Notes under the pieces: model-generated
The model's database searches: none
What the model was told of the DNA's origin: nothing
The model's input: only the letters and a program-made list of their open reading frames with translations
Shown here: positions 1-10,350 of the stretch, piece after piece
Layout of the letters: each line of letters starts with the position of its first letter
Position numbering within the stretch: the stretch's first letter is position 1
Origin: Narthecium ossifragum
Lineage: Eukaryota; Streptophyta; Magnoliopsida; Dioscoreales; Nartheciaceae
Reading direction: 5' to 3'
NCBI GenBank assembly: GCA_963920575.1
Contig: OY986975.1
Span: 14,321,863-14,385,862 of the forward strand
DNA length: 64,000 bases
Position numbers and translations under genes: made by a program

Positions 1-229
1 AGTAATAAGGCTTTCAAACTCAACTCAACTTCCTAACTCAAATGGACTCTTAATTAATTCCTAACAATCAAATATTAACTAGGACGTAATAAAAGAATAA
101 TGATAAATTCTAATTAAATACTCTAATTTGAACTAGAGAAGTCCAAGTCAAATTAGGAAAGAGGTTGAACCAGTTTGGTTCCTCTTCTGGGTTAGGGTCC
201 AGTTGGTCGAGTCGGATCGACTCGTATCA

Positions 230-246
230 TCCCCCTTCCTTCAGAA
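230..246 (-). other. Polypurine tract of the non-autonomous element
   Basis: On the minus strand GAAGGAAGGGGGA sits directly before the TGATACGAG start of the 3' LTR, as expected for the plus-strand primer. Just upstream, the frame ending LRTRPILKEGG resembles the C-terminal end of Gypsy pol proteins. This suggests the element descends from an autonomous parent by deletion of pol. Confidence 0.75.
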
Positions 247-1419
247 TTGGCCTTGTCCTCAAGGCCAAAGTCAAGTCAGGTAGGATGGCTCTATGTGGCT
301 GGACCGAATCAACTTGCTTCTGTAGCTCTGGACTCGGTGGCGAGAAACCAGGTCGATCCCATGACGGGTCCAAGGGTAGCAGAGGCAGTGCTGAAGGAGC
401 ATATGGAGGTCGATCTGACGGCTGAGGTAGCTCCAAGAATAAGATCTTCAATGGCTCTCCTAGATCATCCTCATCATGCCCCATCAGTAGTGTTGCCCAT
501 GACCATGGGATGGGATTTGATCTCCATGGTCTGATCAACTGTGCAGGGACATGGCTTGAATCTGGGTCAAGCGGGCTTTGGTCCAATCTGAAGTGAAGAT
601 GGATGGACCATGCTTCTGCTGCACAAGTCTGGGCTTGAAGTTGGTTGAACCAAGTTGAATCTTCAGCTGTGCTGAGTCGTACTATGGTCCAAACCTGTCT
701 GACATGGTTGGCTCTACCGGTGTCAATCTGGACTTGAGTCAGTTGAGCCAAACCGGTGTTACCATCATAGTCGGATCTGATCAGATTGAATACGGCATCT
801 GAATAAGGAGGGTAGCTCCTTTGATGACTTATATCAACCTTCGGATGCTTGATCAACGGCTGAGGATGCATCGTGATCACTCGGACATGATCTGAATGGT
901 CCTGATTGCTTGGGACTCTTTGATCAGGTTCAGATCAAAGATCGGAAGCACTGGATCAAAGATCATGCTGATCAAACGGCTGGATCAAGTTGCAGTCTTG
1001 ATCGGACGGCTGAGAAGCTGCCGGAGCTGGATCAACGGCGAAACAAGGTCGCCGGAGTGTGGGAACGGCACAAGAAGCTTCGCAGAGACATGGGGGTTCC
1101 ATCCGTACGGTCTGATCGATGGATTGGACCTCGAACACCCCGGATCTGATGGTGGCGGCGCGGTGGATGTCGTCGCCGGAGATCGTCGGTGAAGGAGTAC
1201 TCATCGGTAGGCGGGGATGGGTGGAAACGGTTCGTGAAAGTCTTGGGACCTTTCTCCAGAGTTTTGATCTTGAGATCATTCCCGGAAAGTGGCGGAGCGG
1301 AGGAGGCCGGAACAGGGGAGTCTGCCAGAATTGGATCTCGGCGATCCAGGATTCCTTCATGGTCGCGTTTGGCCACTGCGACGTCGGTGAGGGACGCCGG
1401 TGCTTCCTCGATGGGTCGA

Positions 1420-1986
1420 TTAGGAGGAAGACGTCGGACGGCGGCGTTGGGGTGGCGGCTCGGGGTCGAGCCGACGGCGCGAATGACGAGCTGGGACGAT
1501 GAAGGGTCGGCTTAGGGTGAGCCGGGCGAGGGTGAGGGTGGTGAGCCGATGGCGAGCCGCGGCTTGGGCCAGGGACGGGCCGAATCCAAGGAGGAGAGAG
1601 AAAACCAAGGAAATTTTGGAAAAATAGGAAAAAATAGGGAAAATTCTGGAAAAATCAGAAGAAGGTGGTAGAAAGTGTTCACCCTGGTCCGACGAAGTTG
1701 AACTCGGAGTTGCAATTGGAGTTGCTCTCAGAGTTGCGATAGGGGTTGCAGTCGGAGTCTTCATTCGAGTTGGCTCGGGGTCAGGTTCCATAATCTGGAT
1801 TGCAGCTGGAGTAGGGGTTTGACTCAAAACCTGAATCCCTGTAGGACTTGTTTGAGTCACAGTTGACCATCTACAGGAGATCTACTCCATCTTCCTGCTA
1901 ACACTAACCAACTGGTTCAACTGGTTCAACTGGGCCTGCAGAATCTTGAAGTGCTGCTCCCAACTCTCCTGGGGTTCTCCGTACAT
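1420..1986 (-). pseudogene. Degenerate gag-like leader ORFs
   Basis: About 50 bases after the PBS a short minus-strand frame (from about 1986) encodes a peptide beginning MYGEPQESWEQHF with a leucine/glutamine heptad stretch. It stops after about 35 residues. A 146-residue frame (1860 to 1420) follows, starting MTQTSPTGIQVLSQ. Its first third has an imperfect TPxATP repeat and its last third is Arg/Pro-rich with no recognisable domain. The position is that of gag, but no CCHC knuckle or capsid motif is present. I treat it as a remnant of uncertain coding value. Confidence 0.35.
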
Positions 1987-2035
1987 GGTGGTGAAGTTTT
2001 CAGAAGGTTCTGAACAGCATAGTCGGTGGAACGAA

Positions 2036-2050
2036 GCTCTTATACCAAGT
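2036..2050 (-). other. Primer-binding site, initiator-Met tRNA type
   Basis: The minus strand reads ACTTGGTATAAGAGC directly after the LTR end. It matches the usual plant initiator-methionine PBS TGGTATCAGAGC with one mismatch (C to A). Its position next to the LTR fixes the orientation of the element. Confidence 0.8.
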
Positions 2051-3344
2051 TGATATGAGCGGTCTACTCGTAATCCTCTCGTATCGGGTCTCTACTGCTC
2101 CAATCGATCAGAATTGACCTAATCGGACTTGATTTGAGTCCAATTGGCTGAATCTGACTAGCTGGATCGGATCTGGCTTGAGCTGGTTCAGATCTGACTG
2201 AGCTTGATAGGATAGGACTTGACTGGGTCAAGTCTGAGTTGATCTTAATCAGGTTGACCTGGTTGGATTGGACTGGATCCGGATTAAGTAGCTGAGCTGA
2301 ACCAGGTTGGGCTGAGTTGGATTCAAGCTGGCTGAACCGGGCTGGATCTGAGGGCTGAGGTTCCCCGAAGTAGATCATCGGCATATGGACGTCTTCGGCG
2401 GTCGGAACCTTGGCAGGAAGGTTCGTCGGATGGTGGAGGAGATATCCACCAGAGTGGATTGGCCGAGGAAGTTCTAGATCGATGGAATCGGGTGTGGCCG
2501 GCGATGGTTTAGTGGCGGATCGGCGTTGTGGAAGACGGCGAGGAGCTCGGCTAGGGCTTGGGATGTCGGGAAGGAGTTCGAGGGAGATCGACGATGGATT
2601 TAGCGTGGTTTGGAGGTGAGATCAGGGATGGACGCGGAAGGGCCGGCGGAGCTTGGGAGGTTGGGTTGCCAGGGAAGACGCCAGAAGAGATGGAAGTCGG
2701 CGGGAAAGGGATAGCCAGAGTCGTGGGAGGTAGTGGAAGAGGATGGTGGTCTTGGATGGTAGTGGGGGTGGCCGGAGAGGCGGGACGGCGGTGAGGCTAG
2801 GGTTAGGGCACGGGAGAGAAAGGAAGGAGATGATGAACAGTGGTGCTGACGTGGAGGAGAGAGAAAGTGGCGGGGAGAGAGAAATACCGGTGGGGCGGTG
2901 CCGGCTGCGGAGAAGATGACCGACGAGGAAGAAGGTGGATTGATGGTTGATATCTGATGGAATATACATTACCTCTACTTTTATGATATTCTATAAACTA
3001 TTCTTAATAATTCTCTTCATCATTCATCCCTTCATCATACAAACTACTGAGGTCTTTTTATAGAGACCTTGACAGAGTCCTAATCCAACTAGAAAACCCC
3101 CTTACTTAATTAGCAAGTAATAAGGCTTTCAAACTCAACTCAACTTCCTAACTCAAATGGACTCTTAATTAATTCCTAACAATCAAATATTAACTAGGAC
3201 TCAATAAAAGAATAATGATAAATTCTAATTAAATACTCTAGTTTGAACTAGAGAAGTCCAAGTCAAACTAGGAAAGAGGCTGAACAAGTTTGGTTCCTCT
3301 TCTGGGTTCGGGTCCAGTTGGTCGAGTCGGATCGACTCGTATCA
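2051..3344 (-). repeat. 5' LTR of the non-autonomous element
   Basis: The LTR ends are TGATA and TATCA, a short inverted repeat. A TATA-like CTATAAAAAG lies at about 3054-3063 on the minus strand, roughly 285 bp inside the LTR. That gives a short U3 and about 1 kb of R-U5. The part after the TATA box is rich in purine on the plus strand and codes only spurious frames. Confidence 0.8.
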
Positions 3345-3907
3345 CCATATGCCATTAAGCATATGTTGGCTACCTCTTGTTCTTCTTCATCAGATGAGGT
3401 CTCCACATGACTTTCTCCCCAAGTAGCCATCATTGCCTTCTTTTTCTTGAACTCCTTCTTTGTTGGCTTCTTGAGTTGAGGGCAATCGGACTTGTAGTGT
3501 CCGGGTTTTCTGCACTCATAACATATGATTTCATTTGAGGTAGAAGAGGTAGGATTGTACTTTTCACCTTTGAAGAATTGTTACTTGAAGATTTTCTTTC
3601 CTCCTTGGCGCTTAAAGATCTTTTGTATTTTTCTTGATATCATTGCCAACTCCTCATTGTCATCTCCTTCACTTGTATCGGATGAGTTTTTGCTAGATGA
3701 CATGAAGGCAACCGTCTTCTTATTTTTATCTCCCTCTTCGTTGCTTCTCTTCAAGTTCATCTCATAGGTCATGAGGGAACCCATGAGCTCATCTAGTGAC
3801 AGCTTGGATAGATCCTTGGCTTCTTCGATCGCTGTCACTTTAGGATCCCATGATTTCGATAGACACTTAAGTATCTTTCTCACAACTTCATTGGTAGCCG
3901 AGAACCG
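3345..3907 (-). pseudogene. Copia-type gag fragment (UBN2-like plus CCHC knuckle)
   Basis: Minus-strand translation gives the C-terminal part of a Ty1/Copia gag: [33 protein letters not shown] and MTYEM, followed by an acidic/serine linker. After a stop near 3581 comes the zinc knuckle CYECRKPGHYKSDC (about 3482-3523) and the lysine-rich run KKPTKKEFKKKKAMMATW. The family packages element RNA in virus-like particles. The fragment joins in frame to a Gypsy RNase H at 3907/3908 and is cut at 3345 by the non-autonomous LTR element. No Copia protease, integrase or RT is visible in the window, so the rest presumably lies to the left. Confidence 0.8.
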
Positions 3908-4945
3908 CTGCAAACTCTTATGATCAGAGTACACCGAGAACCGCTCACCGTAGAGGTAGTGTCGACACGTCTTCAGAGCGAAGACAACCGCTGCAAGCTC
4001 GAGATCGTGGACTGGATAGTTCCTCTCATGGGTCTTCAGCTGCATGGAACCGTAGGCCACCACATGGCCCTCCTGCATAAGCACACAGCCTAGACCCTCC
4101 CCACTGGCATTGCAAAAGACACTGTAGCCGACGCCTCGCTCTGGAACTATAAGGATCGGTGCACTCGTCAGTCTGGTCCTCAACTGGATGAAAGCCTGCT
4201 CGCACGCCTCGTCCCAAACAAATGGGACCGCCTTCTGTGTCAACCTGGTCAGCGGCCCTGCAACCCTGGAGAAGTCCCTCACGAACCTCCTGTAGTAACC
4301 CGCCAAGTCGAGGAAGCTGCGGACCTCGAACACTGTCGCCGGTCTCTGCCACTGTAGCACTGCCTCGATCTTGGCCGGATCAACTGAAATACCTGCCGCT
4401 GACACCACGTGCCCCAGAAACTGCACCTCAAGAAGCCAGAACTCACATTTGGAGGCTTTGGCATATAGCCTATGCTCCCTCAACAACTGCAACACTGTCC
4501 TCAGATGCTGCTCGTGCTCCTCCGTGGTACGTGAGTAGACTAGGATGTCGTCGACGAAAACCACCACGAACTGATCTAAGTACGGTCGGAAGACCCTCTG
4601 CATCAGATCCATGAACGCCGCTGGTGCGTTCGTCAAGCCGAACGGCATCACCGTGAATTCGTACAACCCGTACCTCGTACGGAAAGCCGTCTTCGGGATG
4701 TCACAATCCCGAATCCTCAACTGATGATAGCCGGTACGGAGATCGATCTTTGAAAAGACCGAAGAGCCTCGGAGCTGGTCGAACAAGTCATCGATCCTCG
4801 GCATCGGATACTTGTTCTTCACCGTCACCCTGTTCAGCTTCCTGTAATCAATGCAAAGACGAAGCGTACCGTCCTTCTTCTTTGCGAACAATACAGGAGC
4901 TGCCCAAGGTGAGGTGCTGGCACGGATGAAACCTTTGTCGATCAA
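3908..4945 (-). pseudogene. Chromovirus reverse transcriptase and partial RNase H
   Basis: This continues the gag-protease frame after one TAG stop (4952-4954), most simply a CAG glutamine codon mutated. The visible frame starts at [13 protein letters not shown] landmarks are [23 protein letters not shown], the polymerase motif FVDD (residues 130-133), [10 protein letters not shown] and LAGYYRRFV. The RNase H part begins near residue 275, where the first catalytic aspartate is asparagine (FCNAS instead of the usual CDAS). It runs to YSDHKSLQ (residue 346) and then switches to Copia gag. The connection domain, integrase and chromodomain are absent. Motif wording fits the Tekay/Del clade. Not functional. 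Confidence 0.9.
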
Positions 4946-4954
4946 CCCATCCAG

Positions 4955-6847
4955 CTAGACCCTCAGCTCCCTCTGCTCTGCTGGTGCCATCCTGAAAGCT
5001 GGCAGAGAGATCGGCCCGGTACCCGGTACAAGATCTATCTGGAAGTCTACTGCTCTGGAAGGAGGAAGGCCCGGTAGCTCGTCTGGAAAGACGTCAGCAA
5101 ACTCACAAACTACTGCAGGCAAACTGCTCTCTCGACTGCTCTCTGCAGCGAACAAGGAAAGGTGCGCCAGTAAAGCTGACAACTGGCCCTCGCGCCTGGG
5201 AAGACAAGCACACATGAGGGAATCGACCGACTGGCGATCCCCCAACAGACCGAAACGAGCACCGTCAGGTGTCCAAGCAGTCACCCTGCAACGGCCACAG
5301 TCGATGACGGCTCGGTATGAAGTCAGCCAATCCATACCAAGAATCACGTCAAATCCGACCATGTCTAGTACCCGAAAGTCTAGAAAGACACGGAGGCCCT
5401 CAACCTCCAACTCGCAAGAACGGCATATCAGCTTAACACGAGCCCCTCCGCCGATGGGTGTGTCTAAGTGCAGTGTGACTCCAAGTGGCTCAGTCTCTAG
5501 CCCTAGCGATGCCACACAGATGCTAGCTACAAAGGAATGAGACGCCCCAGAATCTATCAGAACATCTACAAATGAACTGAAAAGCTGGAAGGTACCTCTG
5601 AGAACAGGAGGGTCAACTGGGGCTGGTGGAAGAGCTAGAGTCTGCTGGGGTGCTGGGTGCTGGTAAGGCTGAAAAGGTGGCTGAACAAAGTTTGGGTACT
5701 CGCGGTCTGGAAGTGCGTACACTCCCCCTCTGGGTCCGCCTCGACCTATGCCTCTCCCGGCTCCTGGTGTCCGCCAACCTCCGCCTGCTCCGCCACGAAC
5801 TGACTGTGCCCTCAACGTCGGACAGTCTCGGCGAAAGTGCCCCGTCTGCCGGCACTCGAAGCACATAGGAGGTCCAATCACTAGCTGCTGGCTCTGGTCT
5901 CCTCCGGATGTCTGCCCCTGAGGCCCAGCCGGAAGAAGTGGCTGGCCTCCCTGCCTGGGCTGCTGCTGGTACTGGGGTGGGTAACGCTGGTATGGCTGCT
6001 GGTGGCGTAAGCCCCTCTGCTTCCTCCACGAACCTCCTCTGCCCTGAGCTACTCTCTGTGGCTGTCCTCCGCCACTGAAACTCGCAGACGACGCATGCTG
6101 GACTGCGCTGGGCCCCGGCTCCTGCAACTGAGCCTCAACTGCCAAGGCACAGTCCAGCACCTCTGCATACGTGCTAGCGCGCTGAGCCGCGATCAGCCGC
6201 CTGAGCTCGGGCCTAAGCCCCCACTGGAACTGCTCAGCTCTGGCAAGAGGGTCCGCCGACACCGCTCCGGCAAATCTGGCAAGTCTCGTGAACCTAGCTG
6301 CGTACTGTACTACCGACTGAGTATCCTGAGAAAGGGTCTGGTACTCACGGACAAGGGTCGAGCGCGCACTGCGGGGAAAGTACGCGCCAAGAAACGACGA
6401 ACGAAACACGTCCCATGATGGGTCACTCCCGTCCCTGGCGGCCTGGAAAGAACGCCACCAGTCCAAAGCGTCCCCGTCGAGCTGGAAGGCGACAAGTCTG
6501 ACCCGAACCCGGTCATCCTGGACGAACAGAGTGTCAAGGACGCGACTAACTCCCTCCAGCCAGTCGTCCGCCACCGCTGGGTCACCTCCAGCACCGCTGA
6601 ACCTAGGCGGGTTCAGCCTCTGGAAGTAGACCACCGCTGTCGCAACAGCACGCTGGTCGAGTGGAGGAGAGACCTCCTCGGCGATGAACAAAGCATCCTC
6701 CTCCACCACGACCTCAATCCTCGGCTCTGGCTCTGGTGCAGGTACATGGGGCACGGCTGTGGTGGCCTCTAAGGCACGTCGGGCAGCGCACTGGTCGCGC
6801 GCGGTGCCACTACCCAAAACTGGACAGCTAGCCCGGCTCCCTGGCAT
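4955..6847 (-). CDS. Chromovirus Gag-protease polyprotein segment
   Basis: A 630-residue minus-strand frame. The capsid-like Retrotrans_gag region spans about residues 75-245, with LNPPRFSGAGGDP, WWRSFQAARDG and a QYAARFTRLARFA segment. A basic, Gln/Gly-rich linker leads to one CCHC knuckle, CFECRQTGHFRRDC (329-342). The aspartic protease has IDSGASHSFV (catalytic Asp 432) and ILGMDWL (502-508). A stretch before RT, FPDELPGLPPSRAVDF, is typical of Tekay/Del elements. The start at 6847 is the first ATG after a roughly 190-bp leader that follows the PBS. The frame is open until the TAG before RT. High GC at third positions sets it apart from the neighbouring LTRs. Confidence 0.9.
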   Translation of the reverse strand: MPGSRASCPVLGSGTARDQCAARRALEATTAVPHVPAPEPEPRIEVVVEEDALFIAEEVSPPLDQRAVATAVVYFQRLNPPRFSGAGGDPAVADDWLEGVSRVLDTLFVQDDRVRVRLVAFQLDGDALDWWRSFQAARDGSDPSWDVFRSSFLGAYFPRSARSTLVREYQTLSQDTQSVVQYAARFTRLARFAGAVSADPLARAEQFQWGLRPELRRLIAAQRASTYAEVLDCALAVEAQLQEPGPSAVQHASSASFSGGGQPQRVAQGRGGSWRKQRGLRHQQPYQRYPPQYQQQPRQGGQPLLPAGPQGQTSGGDQSQQLVIGPPMCFECRQTGHFRRDCPTLRAQSVRGGAGGGWRTPGAGRGIGRGGPRGGVYALPDREYPNFVQPPFQPYQHPAPQQTLALPPAPVDPPVLRGTFQLFSSFVDVLIDSGASHSFVASICVASLGLETEPLGVTLHLDTPIGGGARVKLICRSCELEVEGLRVFLDFRVLDMVGFDVILGMDWLTSYRAVIDCGRCRVTAWTPDGARFGLLGDRQSVDSLMCACLPRREGQLSALLAHLSLFAAESSRESSLPAVVCEFADVFPDELPGLPPSRAVDFQIDLVPGTGPISLPAFRMAPAEQRELRV

Positions 6848-7036
6848 CTACACGTTCACCAGAGACGACAAGTGTCTAGCCGTAAGAAATCAAAACACAA
6901 CATCAATCATTAAAGCAAAGGCATAACACACATGATCACGATCAAGTACACAGGGATCCTCTACTCCTAGAACTATCCCAATCCGCGCTCAAAACCTTAA
7001 CCGCAAGCCTAATCCTATCCCTGGGACCTACAGCCT

Positions 7037-7051
7037 GCTCTGATACCAAGT
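7037..7051 (-). other. Primer-binding site of the chromovirus
   Basis: The minus strand reads ACTTGGTATCAGAGC directly after the LTR end (TGTGACA). It contains an exact TGGTATCAGAGC, complementary to initiator methionine tRNA. This identifies 7052-9476 as the element's 5' LTR and ties LTR family X to the chromovirus coding region. Confidence 0.95.
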
Positions 7052-9476
7052 TGTCACACCCCGACCCAGAAAACCCATCCAAGACGGGGCGTGAGGGATC
7101 CTATTACTATTCATCTTCAATTGGCGCGATACAAAGCGGAAAAGATGGATAATTTAAACAATTGTATTCCAGAGGTGAACAGATATTCAATTCATATAAC
7201 ATCAAGTTGTACAGTTACAAAATTCCATTCTAATGCTTCCAAGGTAAAGATATAATACATGATCCCAAAAGTCCTCGAAATGTTTACAATATATATATTA
7301 TCAAAAAGGTACAACAGTTTTATCCTCCAGCAAAACCTCAAGTGCCTCTGGATGTACTCGCACCGCCAAAGACCGATCCCGCCGGCTCCACAGACGAAGA
7401 ACTGCCGCCTGCACCTGCAAACGCAGCCCGGGTAGGAGTGAGCGATAAGCTCAGTAGGGTTCTACTGTACGACACACTGAAAGGAGGAAAACAATAACAG
7501 TGTTGCCTTCCCGCTCAAGTCTAAGGAATGCCACGGGGTCCCACAACCCCTATCGACTCCTCAAGGGATCCTACTCTTCTCAACCGACCACGCTGGGAAC
7601 GTCAACCAATATGCTAGAAGGAGGGAACCAGAACCAGTAGGATCACCGTTACCTAGCAGGAAACCACTGCCTGGGGACCAAGTCAGGGACATCGACACCC
7701 ATCCTTAAGACTTAGCCTTGGAAGACAACATGACCTCTAAACCTCAAACACTGATCAGAGTCAACTATTGCATATCCTCAATACATGAGATTCTGATTAA
7801 ACAATCACATCCTAAACCTGACTACCCAGCCACGACCCTAAGGCTAGATCCGAGCTACCCGAGAGCCTCGAATCGGCGACCAAACCATCGGCCGCCTAAC
7901 CTCGTATGCCTCTAATGTACACAATGCATTAGCCTAGGCAAACATCTATCCTAGATGTCTCTACATGCCACAGCATCAATTATAGGTTCAACAGATATAC
8001 AATAGCCCTCGGCACTCGCCGGCAAGAGGCTAAGGTTCCACAATTCCACATTAGCTAGCACTCATAGCTAGCTAATGGCTAAGCAAACCATTAAGCAATT
8101 AAATACCAACCACACATGTATTTAAAAGCAAGCTACATCATCAATTTACCCAAAGGAAAACAACATGCGATTCAATTTTTAATCTCAATGGAAATCCCTT
8201 GAAAAGTTCATGAAAACCTCATACCAACCTCTCAACATGTTTAACTATCAAACCCAAGTGAAAGACATCCAAGAAAAATCAGAAAACACTGCTCAAGGGC
8301 CCACGGTCGATGCTACGGTCGATCCGAAGGTCGACTGTGAGGCCACGGTCGATGTCACGGTTGATCCGGCGGTCGACCGTGGGACCAAAACGAGGAAAAC
8401 CCTAAGGGCGACGATCGATCCGCCCATCGACCCTGGGAAGCCCAAAACCAAACAGAGCCTGACGGTCGATCCGACGGTTGACCGTGAGGCGGGGTGAAAA
8501 AGGGAGAGGACCCGCGGTCGATCGATCCATCGATCGTGGGAGTCCAAAATCCCGACAGAGCCTGACGGACGATGCGACGGTCGATCCGACGGTCGACTGT
8601 TAGGCCCAGAAAGAGCAAATCAATACTTGACGGTCGATGCACCGATCGACCGTCGAGCCTTAGGCACAGTTCATCAGAACAGTGCCGAAGATCCATTTCC
8701 TTGGAATTCAAGGATCAAATCAAGTTGGAAGTTGATGAAATTTTGCAAGCAAGTGTAATTAACGATGGGGAAACCAATGGTATGAAGAAATCCAGTTTTT
8801 GATGGTTAAGTCTCCTATCTAGGTCAAAACGGACGAAAACCAACAAAACGGCGATAATACGGAAACCAACCGTTGGAATAAGGAAAATGCGAGATAGGAA
8901 TACTTCAAATCCTCCACACTACATGCACAAAGAGCTACATAGCATTCTAGCAAGTATTCCTACAGCGAAAAGTCAATAAACCTATCATAGGAGAACCCGA
9001 TCCTAAGATCGAGGTAGAAACACCTACTTGAGCAAGTAGGGTAGCTCCTCCACGCGTCCAACCATTCAAGCCGCCAAGATCCACGCTTCGAAAGCCGTGT
9101 CTCCGGGCCCTAGCTCAGCCGAAGGAGAGAGAAGGAGAGAAAATGACAAGAGAAGAGAAGGAAAGAGAAAGAAAGGGACAGGGCTTATATAGAAAATCCG
9201 GATCTATCTCAGCCGTCCGATTCGATCTTTCCCGATCGAGCTCCGATCTTCCGATCGGACGCACCCTAGAGATTCTAATCAAACACATACATCAATCCAA
9301 GGCCGTGGGTGCAACGCGGGTGTGAAACCGACCACCAGAGGGCATATTTACCAAAATGCCCCCGGGGTCCAAACCGCCACACGATCGCCCGATCGTACCC
9401 GACGCGGAACCAAACCAACAAGAAACTGGCTCTCGACCCACGCGGTCGAGCTAGGTCAGAGGGACGGGCCCTCACA
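7052..9476 (-). repeat. Family X LTR copy A, 5' LTR of the chromovirus
   Basis: A 2425-bp LTR that on the minus strand starts TGTGAGGGCCC and ends GGGTGTGACA. A TATA box (CTATATAAGC, about 9183-9192) lies only about 285 bp inside, so U3 is short and the transcribed R-U5 part is about 2.1 kb. Landmarks shared by all X copies are a Pro/Arg-rich pseudo-coding end, a CCCGGGTAGGAGTGAGC block near 7430 and a GGTCGA-rich repeat tract at 8290-8660. The right flank (9477 on) is the inside of another X LTR, so X inserted into X. Frames inside it are fortuitous. Confidence 0.9.
8290..8665. repeat. GGTCGATC/GGTCGACC minisatellite in LTR copy A
   Basis: An imperfect array of units of about 20-40 bp built on ACGGTCGATCCGACGGTCGA, with interspersed CCGTGAGGCC spacers. 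The palindromes GGTCGACC and CGATCG recur many times. It lies in the transcribed part of the LTR. The same array occurs in copy B at 16218-16575. Confidence 0.85.
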
Positions 9477-9564
9477 GTATGGTTCTACTCTACGTCACAC
9501 TGAAAGGGAGGAAAATAACAACAGTGCTGTCTCTCTGCCTAAGTCTAAGGTACGCCACGGGTCC
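9477..9564 (-). repeat. Family X LTR fragment G, part 1
   Basis: This piece matches the internal part of other minus-strand X LTRs (GTTCTACTCTACG, then the ACTGAAAGGGAGGAAAA block, then GCCACGG). It is the outermost host of the nest. The LTR continues at 17656-17847 and 19502 to about 19790 after later insertions. The bases GGTCC at 9560-9564 are the left TSD of the next element. Confidence 0.75.
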
Positions 9565-10059
9565 TGTGAGGACCCGTACCTACAACCCGGTTCGACCGCG
9601 TTAGGTCGAGGGTCTTGTTTTGTGATTTGGCTTGATTGGCCTTGGGATGCGATCGGTTGATCGCATCGCTGTTTTTGAACCCCAAGGGCAATTTGGTAAA
9701 ATTACGCCTTGGCGGTCGGTTTCGCACCTGCGTAGTACACACACGGCCTCTGATTGTTATTTGTGTTTGATTAGATTCTCATAGGGGTTCACGATCGGAA
9801 AATCGGAGCTCGATCGGGAAGGATCGACACGAGCTGTCGGATCGCAACCACTGTACAGTGCGGCTACTCTAGCTACAGTAAGGCTGCTCTTCTTCCATGT
9901 TTTCCGCTTCCTTGCCCTGCTCCCACGGCCTTTTTCTTCCCTGTTTTCCGCTTCATTCCCCTCACAAGTGAGGAAGTGAGTGAGACAGAGCTCCGGCGTT
10001 CTCGGCGGCTTGGAGGCACCCCACTGCGAGGGAGGAGGTGGATTAGCAAGGTTTAATGT

Positions 10060-10350
10060 TGGATTGCCCAAGGATTGAGGCCCACTCGACACAATATTAT
10101 CCGCTTTTAGCTCACTGTAGAAATCTGGGAAAACATCCCAGTGGGTCACCCATTCCGGGACCACTCCAAGGCAAGCACGCTTAACCTTGGAGTTTTCTGG
10201 CGGATCACTGCATCACGCCTTTAAAACGCGTTGTGTCTTATAAGGGTTACTAATATACTTATTATTTACAGTGGCTTGTTACTCCGGTTACCTGATTCGG
10301 CCACATGCCCTTCAGGCGAAGACTGACACCCAGGTACCCCGGGTCTCACA
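10060..10350 (-). mobile_element. 5S-domain TRIM (Cassandra-like) LTR fragment
   Basis: The minus strand starts TGTGAGACCCGGGGTACC at 10350. It carries a 5S rRNA-like block at about 10207-10136 with AAGGTTAAGCGTGCTTG (A-box-like) and AATGGGTGACCCACTGGG (C-box-like). It matches 57222-57560 over about 280 bp and then diverges, so the far end is truncated or altered and no TSD could be assigned. In Cassandra-type TRIMs the 5S block acts as an RNA polymerase III promoter. It is not a functional 5S gene. Confidence 0.75.

Larger units (their letters stand above)
1..3344 (-). mobile_element. Non-autonomous Gypsy-like LTR element, 3' LTR truncated by window edge
   Basis: Read on the minus strand, a 1294-bp 5' LTR (3344 down to 2051) begins TGATACGAG and ends CTCATATCA. 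It is followed at once by a primer-binding site, a 1.8-kb interior and a purine tract at 245-230, then the first 229 bp of the 3' LTR. Bases 1-229 align without gaps to 3116-3344 with 7 mismatches (about 3%), so the insertion is fairly young. The interior has no protease, RT or integrase, and its GC-rich middle looks like captured or degenerate sequence. The element interrupts the Copia-derived sequence that resumes at 3345. The TSD cannot be checked because the left end lies outside the window. Confidence 0.85.

Noticed and set aside
227..880. 217-codon minus-strand frame
   Set aside because: Only its last residues (LRTRPILKEGG) resemble a Gypsy pol end; the rest shows no domain, so I did not list it as a gene.
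956..1502. Several overlapping frames of 80-134 codons on both strands
   Set aside because: GC-rich sequence with few stops in all frames; none shows a domain or a consistent codon pattern.
8210..8497. ORF of 95 codons with VDPTVDREA-like repeats
   Set aside because: It is a translation of the GGTCGATC minisatellite inside an LTR; other copies break the frame.
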